From: Desulfobacterales bacterium
GTDB lineage: Bacteria > Desulfobacterota > Desulfobacteria > Desulfobacterales > JAHEIW01
Direction of reading: 5' to 3'
NCBI GenBank assembly: GCA_030145015.1
Contig: JAQYWI010000209.1
Location: 1 to 9,080, forward strand
DNA length: 9,080 nt
Numbering within the stretch: position 1 is the first letter of the stretch; each line of letters starts with the position of its first letter. The notes below the pieces were generated by a model. It had not been told where the DNA came from. It searched no databases and worked only from the letters and a program-made list of their open reading frames with translations. Below are positions 1 to 5,411 of this stretch, piece by piece. Position numbers and translations under genes: made by a program.

Positions 1-47
1 TAGGCGGTAAAAGACAGGGTGCGAAGTGCCCCAATCGTTGCGGGTGG

Positions 48-70
48 AACCGGGTGCGAGGCACCCGGTT
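48..70. repeat. perfect 10-bp hairpin in the upstream noncoding region
   Basis: The arms 48-57 (AACCGGGTGC) and 61-70 (GCACCCGGTT) are exact reverse complements around a GAG loop. A less perfect version of the same motif (GGGTGCGAAGTGCCC) lies about 35 bp upstream, near 18-32. No T-run follows the hairpin, so it is not a classical intrinsic terminator. It could still end or protect a transcript from a gene upstream of the window, or be a dispersed repeat. The structure is seen directly; its role is unknown. Confidence 0.5.
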
Positions 71-100
71 TGGAAAACCCAATCAGTCGCAGGCGAACCT

Positions 101-142
101 TCGTTCGACGTTGGACGTTCAACGTTGAATGTTGGACGTTCG
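101..142. repeat. TTGGACGTTC repeat cluster with 12-bp palindrome
   Basis: The 11-mer GTTGGACGTTC occurs at 110-120 and again at 131-141. Between and overlapping them is the perfect palindrome TTCAACGTTGAA (118-129). A related CGTTCGACG stretch precedes it at 102-110. The cluster ends about 100 bp before the methyltransferase start. It could be a dispersed intergenic repeat or a binding site for a dimeric regulator. No convincing -35/-10 pair was found between it and the gene. Confidence 0.5.
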
Positions 143-244
143 TCTTTATGAAACCTTGGACCCTTAAACTATACATATTGGAATTTATAAGACAACAACG
201 AATGCAGAAGATGCGATTGTAAAAAAATATAAGGAGGATCCAGC

Positions 245-1627
245 ATGTCTACCCCCTATCGTCTCTGGGAAATTTTACAGCGGTCTAATACAGGTCCATT
301 TTGCGATGAAGATGATTTCTTGCCAAAAATATTTACACCCAAGCTGCAGGAAGTCATCAAAAAATATGAGATCACCTATGATCCCAAAACCCCGGTGCCG
401 ACCGACGACGATCTGGCGGACAGGGTGTGGCAGGCCGGCTGGGAGTTATTCCGTGAGGTGGGCCTTTACAACACAGACACCCACCGGATCATTCAGGTCT
501 CCGACGATGAAATCAAAGAAGCGCTTTATATGGCGCCGGGGGCCTACTGGGTCGGCGCTGGAAAGGACGCTGTGCTATGGAAATACCGCCGGGTGGAGGA
601 TCGCGAGCCGCCATTTTGCATCTTCAGCCCGGACATAACCTGTGATGAAAATCTGCACCACTCCATGTGCCTCGCCTATCTCAAGGAGCCGCTTCTGGAT
701 GGTTTTTGTGCCCCCATCCTGGAGGACTCCATCGGCCAGAAAATCTCATCGGGCTCGCCGACTGAAATCAACGGGTGTACCCAGCACATATACAATCTTC
801 GACTGGCGGCCAAGCAAGTCGGCCGGCCCGGTGTTTTTTTTGTTGCCGTCGGGACCGCCGAGCATGACACCGGTCAAATTGCCGTATCCGACAACGAGTG
901 GGGGGTGCGCACCACCGATTCTCGACTCGTCGGAACTCTCACCGAGTTCAAAACGGCGGATACGCTGCTGAACCGGGTCACCCACTACGCCCAATATGGA
1001 TGTTATACCGGCAACCTTACAGGCCCCATCTACGGGGGCTGGTGTATGGGTTCGGAGGGGGTTGCCGTTACCCTGGTAGCCTACAGTCTGAGCGGCCTGT
1101 GCATCCATGGTGCGGCCTACAACCAGCATTTTCCCTTTCACCTGCATTGGGGCTCCAATACGACCCGAGAGCTTCTTTGGCCGATCAGTGTGGCCGGCCA
1201 GGCCATGGCGCGCAACAGCAAGCTTCTGCATACTTCCAACGGATTTTCAAACGCAGGCCCCATGACGGAAATGGTCTTATACGAAACCGCCTGTCATGCG
1301 CTTGTCAGCACGGTGTCAGGATGGCACCTGTGGGAAATGGCCTCGGCCCGCAATAAATATCGAAATCGGGCAACCCCGATGGAGGCCCGCATCGGTATGG
1401 AAGTCGGCCATGCCGTTGCCGGTCAGGGAATGACAAGAGAGCAGGCCAACGAGCTGGCCCTGAGGCTATTGTCAAAATATGAGGCCAATGCCGCCGATGC
1501 TCCCATGGGCAAAGAATACCCGGAATGCTACGACGTGGCCACGGCACTTCCGACCCCGGAGCACTTTGATTTGTACCGACGCATCAAGGATGAGCTGGCT
1601 GAAATGGGTATCGAATTCCCATACTAA
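245..1627 (+). CDS. pyrrolysine-free MtmB-family methyltransferase (substrate unknown)
   Basis: The 460-residue product matches the usual length of monomethylamine methyltransferase MtmB (about 458) and aligns with it throughout. Shared blocks include TDTHRI (79-84), GRPG (193-196), TDS (224-226), HY (247-248), GPIYGG (260-265), HxxWGS then TRE (299-309), AGPxTEM (337-343), PMEAR and KEYPECYDV near the C-terminus. MtmB is a TIM-barrel enzyme that moves a methyl group from monomethylamine to the Co(I) corrinoid of MtmC, using pyrrolysine encoded by an in-frame UAG. Here the frame is open with no UAG, and Val200 (Ala201 if the gap is placed differently) sits at the pyrrolysine position. The MtmB pocket residues Glu229, Glu259, Gln333 and Tyr335 align with Leu228, Leu258, Asn332 and Phe334. 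The alignment was made by eye from memory of the Methanosarcina sequence. GGAGG at 233-237, 7 nt before ATG, fixes the start. By analogy with the pyrrolysine-free MttB relatives (MtgB and others), it probably demethylates another methylated compound. The amino-acid-type importer downstream suggests one that resembles an amino acid. Family assignment is strong; substrate is inferred. Confidence 0.9.
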   Translation: MSTPYRLWEILQRSNTGPFCDEDDFLPKIFTPKLQEVIKKYEITYDPKTPVPTDDDLADRVWQAGWELFREVGLYNTDTHRIIQVSDDEIKEALYMAPGAYWVGAGKDAVLWKYRRVEDREPPFCIFSPDITCDENLHHSMCLAYLKEPLLDGFCAPILEDSIGQKISSGSPTEINGCTQHIYNLRLAAKQVGRPGVFFVAVGTAEHDTGQIAVSDNEWGVRTTDSRLVGTLTEFKTADTLLNRVTHYAQYGCYTGNLTGPIYGGWCMGSEGVAVTLVAYSLSGLCIHGAAYNQHFPFHLHWGSNTTRELLWPISVAGQAMARNSKLLHTSNGFSNAGPMTEMVLYETACHALVSTVSGWHLWEMASARNKYRNRATPMEARIGMEVGHAVAGQGMTREQANELALRLLSKYEANAADAPMGKEYPECYDVATALPTPEHFDLYRRIKDELAEMGIEFPY

Positions 1628-1665
1628 CAACAAAAATTTTCTTTCCAATGAATTGATTGTCCGCT

Positions 1666-2487
1666 ATGTCTACTGGAATGTCCCCATCATACCCAAAAAT
1701 CTGGTTAAATCTGAAGCGTTCTCCGCTGATGGACGTCACCAAATTCCTGATGGTGGTGGCAGTCCTCATTTGGGTTATGGCTCGCGGCACGCAGCAACTC
1801 GGTTATAACTGGCAATGGTACCAGGTCCCCAAATATATCTTTCAGTTTCAGGATGGTGAATTTTCTTTTGGGCCCCTTCTGTTCGGGTTGTCCATGACGT
1901 TTCGTATTACCGCCTGGGGCCTTGTATTGTCGATGACCATCGGATTGGTGACCGCCCTTTTGCGGCTATCCGACTCTTTCTTTGCCAGGATCGTTGCCAG
2001 AGGATATCTGGAGCTGATCCGCAACACACCGCTTCTGGTTCAAATCTTTTTCCTTTACTTCGTTCTGGCACCCATCTTCGGTTTCAGCCGCTTTTTTGCA
2101 GGCGTGCTTGCGCTGAGTCTTTTCGAAGGTGCCTATGCCTCGGAAATTTTTCGCGCCGGCATCGTCTCCATTCACAAAGGCCAGTGGGAAGCCTCGCACA
2201 GCCTGGGCTTGAACATCTTTGACACCTACCGCTGCATTATCCTGCCCCAGGCGATCCGGCGTATCCTCCCTCCCCTTACCGGCCAGGCAATATCACTGAT
2301 CAAAGACTCGGCCCTTGTCAGCACCATCGCTATTTATGATTTGACCATGGAAGGCCGGGCCGTTATCGCCGAAACATTTCTGACATTTGAGATCTGGTTC
2401 ACGATTGCTTTCATGTACCTCATTATTACGATAACGCTGTCTATTGTTGTCAATGTCCTCGAAAATCGGTTTCGAATTCAGACCTGA
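1666..2487 (+). CDS. polar amino acid ABC transporter permease 1 (HisM/GlnP type)
   Basis: This is an inner-membrane permease of the polar amino acid uptake (PAAT/HAAT) family. The product is about 273 residues: one N-terminal hydrophobic segment near 25-40, a YNWQW loop (47-51), then several membrane segments. The cytoplasmic EAA loop that docks to the ATPase is clear: KGQWEASHSLGL at 171-182 followed by IILPQAIRRILPPL at 191-204. It is clearly a paralogue of the permease at 4387-5271, sharing YNWQW, the EGAY..EI.RAGI block and the EAA loop, so the two probably form a heterodimer as in GltJ/GltK or AapQ/AapM. It begins 38 nt after the methyltransferase stop with no terminator between, which implies cotranscription. 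The start is uncertain: no good ribosome-binding site precedes TTG 1657, ATG 1666, ATG 1678 or ATG 1729. I chose 1666 because the paralogue also has a basic stretch before its first membrane segment, which rules against 1729. Confidence 0.9.
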   Translation: MSTGMSPSYPKIWLNLKRSPLMDVTKFLMVVAVLIWVMARGTQQLGYNWQWYQVPKYIFQFQDGEFSFGPLLFGLSMTFRITAWGLVLSMTIGLVTALLRLSDSFFARIVARGYLELIRNTPLLVQIFFLYFVLAPIFGFSRFFAGVLALSLFEGAYASEIFRAGIVSIHKGQWEASHSLGLNIFDTYRCIILPQAIRRILPPLTGQAISLIKDSALVSTIAIYDLTMEGRAVIAETFLTFEIWFTIAFMYLIITITLSIVVNVLENRFRIQT

Positions 2488-2508
2488 GGCGACAAGGAGG
2501 ATCTGTCC

Positions 2509-3261
2509 GTGCAAGAAAAGAAACTGGGTGATTATATTGTGACGGTGGATAAGATCGGCAAAACATTTCCCAACGGGGTTTGTGCATTGCGTGATTTTTC
2601 CACCCGAATCCGTCGCAGTGAGGTCGTGGTCATCATCGGCCCATCCGGTTCGGGAAAATCCACGTTTCTGCGTTGCCTCAACGGATTGGAAGAGATCGAT
2701 AGTGGTTCCATCGTTATCGACGGGACGCCGCTCGATGAAAACAAAAAAAATAGACTGGAGATCCGCAAAGAGGTCGGCATGGTTTTCCAGTCGTTCAATC
2801 TGTTTCCGCATAAAACCGTGCTCGGAAATATCATCCTGGCTCCCGGGCTGGTGCGTAAAAAAAGCAAGGATGAAGTCATGAAGATGGCGATGGACCTCCT
2901 GAAGAAAGTTAATATTCCGGAAAAAGCCGGCAGTTACCCTTCTCAGCTGAGCGGGGGCCAGCAGCAGCGGGTTGCGATTGCCCGGGCGCTGGCAATGCAC
3001 CCGAAAGTAATGATGTTCGATGAGGCCACGTCCGCTCTGGATCCTGAAATGATTGGCGAAGTTTTGGACGTTATGAAAAACCTTGCCGGAGAAGGGATGA
3101 CCATGATCGTCGTCACGCATGAAATGGGCTTTGCCCGTGAGGTCAGCGACCGCGTGATCTTTATGGAAGACGGTTGCATTGTCGAGGAAGGAACAGCAGA
3201 GCATTTTTTCACAAACCCGCAGAAAGATCGGACAAAACTTTTTCTCAGTCAGATTTTATAG
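2509..3261 (+). CDS. polar amino acid ABC transporter ATPase (GlnQ/HisP type)
   Basis: This 250-residue cytoplasmic subunit hydrolyses ATP to drive the importer formed with the permeases at 1666-2487 and 4387-5271. All nucleotide-binding motifs are present: Walker [10 protein letters not shown] (44-52), Q-loop Gln94 in [10 protein letters not shown], signature LSGGQ (147-151), Walker B VMMFDE (167-172), D-loop SALDPE (175-180) and switch His204 in VVTHEMGFA. Length and the QSFNLFPH form of the Q-loop are typical of the GlnQ/HisP/ArtP group. The start is GTG, decided by a near-consensus AAGGAGG at 2494-2500, 8 nt upstream. The gene lies 21 nt after permease 1, so they are almost certainly in one operon. 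Nothing in the ATPase itself indicates the substrate. Confidence 0.96.
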   Translation: MQEKKLGDYIVTVDKIGKTFPNGVCALRDFSTRIRRSEVVVIIGPSGSGKSTFLRCLNGLEEIDSGSIVIDGTPLDENKKNRLEIRKEVGMVFQSFNLFPHKTVLGNIILAPGLVRKKSKDEVMKMAMDLLKKVNIPEKAGSYPSQLSGGQQQRVAIARALAMHPKVMMFDEATSALDPEMIGEVLDVMKNLAGEGMTMIVVTHEMGFAREVSDRVIFMEDGCIVEEGTAEHFFTNPQKDRTKLFLSQIL

Positions 3262-3292
3262 AATTTGAAACCACTTCTAAAAATAATTGATG

Positions 3293-3300
3293 AAAGGAGG
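3293..3300 (+). promoter_or_regulatory. stray Shine-Dalgarno sequence with no start codon
   Basis: AAAGGAGG at 3293-3300, followed by TT, is an almost perfect ribosome-binding site, but no ATG, GTG or TTG lies at usable spacing. The first candidate, GTG at 3320, is 19 nt away and opens only 12 codons. The binding-protein gene has its own AAAGGAGGG at 3434-3442. The copy here may be a relic of that gene's original leader, displaced by the repeat-rich 3341-3430 segment, or it may aid ribosome loading or mRNA stability. Only the sequence match is certain. Confidence 0.4.
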
Positions 3301-3342
3301 TTATACTTCAGACCGAATCGTGTCAGAACTCAATTCGGTGTT

Positions 3343-3430
3343 CTATGTTAACCGTTAATCGTTATTCGTTTTATGTGATTAAATGGTGTTTTTTTCCATC
3401 CAAATAACGAATAGCCAATAGCAATTAATT
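3343..3430. repeat. AT-rich intergenic repeat with GTTATTCGTT unit
   Basis: This AT-rich stretch between the ATPase and binding-protein genes contains GTTATTCGTT (3361-3370). An inverted partial copy, AACGAATA at 3406-3413, pairs with TATTCGTT at 3363-3370. The identical 10-mer recurs at 4340-4349 in the next intergenic gap, and AGTTATTGGT occurs at 5300-5309 and 9011-9020. It looks like a family of degenerate heptamer-like units confined to gaps between genes. The loop side contains a run of seven T (3390-3396 region), but no GC-rich stem precedes it. Confidence 0.45.
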
Positions 3431-3446
3431 ATTAAAGGAGGGAATG

Positions 3447-4274
3447 ATGAGAAAACAATTCTACGTTTCAGCAATTGTGCTCGTATGTGTTTTCGTTCTT
3501 AGCTTGGCTGCCAGTACCTCAGCAGGGGAGATTCAGAGAAAACTGGCAGGCGAAAGCGCCGTCGAACAGATCGCCAAACGCGGTGTCATAAAGGTGGGTA
3601 TGGACGTATTCGTGCCATGGGCCATGAAAGATAAAAAGGGGGAATTAATCGGCTTTGAGATCGATATCGCCAAAAAATTCGCAGAGGACATGGGCGTCAA
3701 AATAGAGTTTGTACCGACGAAATGGTCCGGAATTATCCCTGCCCTGATTACCGGCAAGTTTGATGTGCTTATCGGCGGGATGACAATTACGACCCAGCGC
3801 AACCTGAAAATCAATTTCACAAGGCCTTATTACTATACCGAGCAGGGGTTAATGGCGCATAAAAAGAAAGCTGCGGGCTTTAAAGTCGCCGACTTCAACA
3901 GCCCGGGTGTCACCATCGCCGCCAGATTAGGGTCAACGGCCGCCGTTGCTGCAAAGCAGCAGTTTCCAAAAGCAAAACTGCGCCTCTTTGATGACGAACC
4001 CGCGGCGGTCCAGGAGCTGCGCAATGGTAATGTGCACGGCATGGTTTCTGCGCAACCACTGCCGTCAAGCACCGCCCTGGAATATCCCGATACGATCATG
4101 GTTTATGACGAAGTCATGATGCTCGAGGCGATCGGCATTGGCGTTCGCAAGAGCGACAACGACACCCTCAACTTGATAAACAACTGGATTGAGATTAACC
4201 GAAACAACGGATGGATCCAGGGCAGATACGCATACTGGTTCAAATCACAGGACTGGAAGAGTCTGATTGAATAG
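3447..4274 (+). CDS. periplasmic substrate-binding protein, amino-acid type (SBP_bac_3 family)
   Basis: The 275-residue product is exported to the periplasm and captures the ligand for the importer. Residues 1-26 form a signal peptide: basic MRK, hydrophobic core, and ASTSA before a likely cleavage after Ala26. There is no lipobox Cys, so it is soluble. The mature part is a family 3 solute-binding protein, with GVIKVGMD near 46-53, GFEIDIAKKFAE (69-80), GGMTIT..R (110-118), FTRPYYY (124-130) and the second-lobe block 191-215. In HisJ/GlnH relatives the Arg after TIT binds the ligand alpha-carboxylate, and Arg118 is kept. The Asp that binds the alpha-amino group (as in GlnH LHDTP) aligns with Ala202 in VSAQP, and the usual PFEF pocket edge is PWAM with Trp58. 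These changes suggest a carboxylate ligand without a free alpha-amino group; that is inference from a by-eye alignment. ATG 3447 is preferred to ATG 3444 because AGGAGG (3436-3441) then sits 5 nt upstream. Confidence 0.93.
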   Translation: MRKQFYVSAIVLVCVFVLSLAASTSAGEIQRKLAGESAVEQIAKRGVIKVGMDVFVPWAMKDKKGELIGFEIDIAKKFAEDMGVKIEFVPTKWSGIIPALITGKFDVLIGGMTITTQRNLKINFTRPYYYTEQGLMAHKKKAAGFKVADFNSPGVTIAARLGSTAAVAAKQQFPKAKLRLFDDEPAAVQELRNGNVHGMVSAQPLPSSTALEYPDTIMVYDEVMMLEAIGIGVRKSDNDTLNLINNWIEINRNNGWIQGRYAYWFKSQDWKSLIE

Positions 4275-4289
4275 CCTTCCGTAAAGAAC

Positions 4290-4326
4290 GGCGGCGGCAG
4301 GGTTTGAGACGAGCCCTGCCGCCGCC
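4290..4326 (+). terminator. GC-rich hairpin between binding-protein and permease 2 genes
   Basis: GGCGGCGGCAGGG (4290-4302) and CCCTGCCGCCGCC (4314-4326) form a perfect 13-bp stem with an 11-nt loop, starting 15 nt after the binding-protein stop. The sequence after it is T-rich (TTAATGGTTATTTGTTATT) but not an uninterrupted U-tract. It is likely a partial terminator or a 3'-end mRNA stabiliser that yields more binding protein than permease 2, as is common in binding-protein-dependent operons. The structure is certain; the strength of termination cannot be read from sequence. Confidence 0.7.
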
Positions 4327-4330
4327 TTAA

Positions 4331-4364
4331 TGGTTATTTGTTATTCGTTATCTGTTATTTATTG
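4331..4364. repeat. TTATT-rich intergenic repeat, second copy
   Basis: This gap carries serial GTTATTTGTTATTCGTTATCTGTTATTTATT-like units, roughly one per 7-9 bp. It includes GTTATTCGTT at 4340-4349, identical to 3361-3370. The reading frame of permease 2 runs open through it, but its translation there is low-complexity and precedes the likely start. Confidence 0.45.
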
Positions 4365-4386
4365 TAAAGGAACTAAGAGAACTACG

Positions 4387-5271
4387 GTGCTGCAAAAGAA
4401 AAGCAAAATGACACCCCTTGACGTTCTCGTATTGCTCACCCTTCTCGGGGGGCTGGCATATGTTATTTATCAGGTCAAGGTCAAACTCAACTATAACTGG
4501 CAATGGGGAATCATCCCCCAGTATCTCTTTCGCTACGATGCAGAATCCGGAAAGTGGGTGTCCAACTACCTGATCCATGGCCTAATGACCACCCTGCGGC
4601 TGAGCATCTGGGGCACCCTGCTGGCCATCATCCTCGGCACGGTGATGGGGCTGCTGCGGGTCAGCAAAAGCCTATTTCACAGAATGATCGCGCGCGCCTA
4701 TGTTGAGCTCATGCGCAACCTCCCGCCGCTGGTCATCATCTTCATTTTCTATTTCTTTATCAGCGACCAGATCATGCCGGTCATCGGTATTGACGATTTT
4801 CTCAGAAACAGTTCTCCAGAAACACAACGACTCTTTGAGATGTTCTTTTCACCGCCGCAATTTGCGTCGGCATTCATCGCCGCCCTCTTCACACTGGCTA
4901 TTTTCGAGGGCGCCTATATCACAGAGATCGTGCGAGCAGGTATCGAGTCTGTGGAGAAAGGCCAATGGGAGGCATCCCATGCCCTGGGCCTGTCAAAATA
5001 TCATAACATGCGCCATATTATTCTGCCCCAGGCGATGCAACGTCTTCTGCCGGCCCTTGCCGGACAGTTCATCTCTCTGATCAAGGATTCGGCCATCGTT
5101 TCGGTCATATCGATCCAGGAGTTATCCTACCAGGGAACGCAATTAATGGCGTCTACCTACCTGACGATCGAAATCTGGATTACGATCACCGCCCTTTATC
5201 TGGTGATGACCCTGACGTTTTCCCTCGGCGTCGGAAAACTCGAAACGTATATGGCCAGAAGCCAGGCATAG
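4387..5271 (+). CDS. polar amino acid ABC transporter permease 2 (HisM/GltK type)
   Basis: This is the second inner-membrane permease of the importer, about 294 residues from GTG 4387. It has an N-terminal membrane segment near 11-29, the YNWQW loop (36-40) shared with permease 1, further membrane segments, and the EAA loop KGQWEASHALGL (191-202) followed by IILPQAMQRLLPAL (211-224). It differs from permease 1 by an extra loop of about 25 residues near 127-158 (IMPVIGIDDFLRN..SPPQF) between membrane segments. That suggests a heterodimer rather than a recent duplication. GTG 4387 was chosen because the frame upstream to ATG 4330 translates the intergenic repeat. Support is modest: AAAGGA lies 15 nt upstream, and ATG 4408 is an alternative. 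Its placement after the binding-protein gene is less usual than adjacent permease genes. The stop is followed at once by a hairpin. Confidence 0.9.
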   Translation: MLQKKSKMTPLDVLVLLTLLGGLAYVIYQVKVKLNYNWQWGIIPQYLFRYDAESGKWVSNYLIHGLMTTLRLSIWGTLLAIILGTVMGLLRVSKSLFHRMIARAYVELMRNLPPLVIIFIFYFFISDQIMPVIGIDDFLRNSSPETQRLFEMFFSPPQFASAFIAALFTLAIFEGAYITEIVRAGIESVEKGQWEASHALGLSKYHNMRHIILPQAMQRLLPALAGQFISLIKDSAIVSVISIQELSYQGTQLMASTYLTIEIWITITALYLVMTLTFSLGVGKLETYMARSQA

Positions 5272-5299
5272 TCCAATTGAGCACAAACGCTCAATTGGA
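5272..5299 (+). terminator. hairpin directly after the permease 2 stop codon
   Basis: TCCAATTGAGC (5272-5282) and GCTCAATTGGA (5289-5299) are exact reverse complements around ACAAAC. The stem starts on the first base after the TAG at 5269-5271 and closes the transporter block. The stem has moderate GC and is followed by AGTTATTGG rather than a U-tract. An intrinsic terminator is therefore only a fair guess; an mRNA-end stabiliser is equally possible. Being symmetric, it could act on both strands. Confidence 0.5.
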
Positions 5300-5411
5300 A
5301 GTTATTGGTAATTGGTTATTAGTCAATTAGAAGAAGGTTTCGGGTTCAGTATTTAGCCTCTGGTCACTGGCTTCTTGTTCCTGGCTATCGATCGCTTTCT
5401 TCTGCCATCTG
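5300..5411. other. gap between converging gene blocks
   Basis: The first part (5300-5330) holds TTATTGG/AATTGG units of the same style as the other intergenic repeats. The second part (5350-5395) holds CTGG units (CTCTGG, CACTGG, CCTGG) about every 8-15 bp. No ORF with a ribosome-binding site was seen. The minus-strand amidohydrolase stop is at 5412-5414, and no clear terminator for it was found here. Confidence 0.4.

Noticed and set aside
19..222. 67-codon open frame on the plus strand before the methyltransferase
   Set aside because: It translates the hairpin and the TTGGACGTTC repeats, has no ribosome-binding site and no recognisable protein features.
834..841. Run of eight T right at the pyrrolysine-equivalent site, suggesting a sequencing frameshift
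   Set aside because: Homology to MtmB continues in the same frame on both sides, and no TAG appears nearby in any frame, so an indel would not restore a pyrrolysine codon.
2293..3204. 303-codon open frame on the minus strand
   Set aside because: It lies wholly opposite permease 1 and the ATPase, whose motifs are unmistakable; its translation shows no domain features.
3320..3358. 12-codon ORF after the stray ribosome-binding site as a leader peptide
   Set aside because: The GTG is 19 nt from the ribosome-binding site, and the peptide has no run of regulatory codons or attenuator hairpin.
4330..4386. Extended start of permease 2 at ATG 4330
   Set aside because: The extra 19 codons translate the TTATT-type intergenic repeat, and the start would abut the hairpin.
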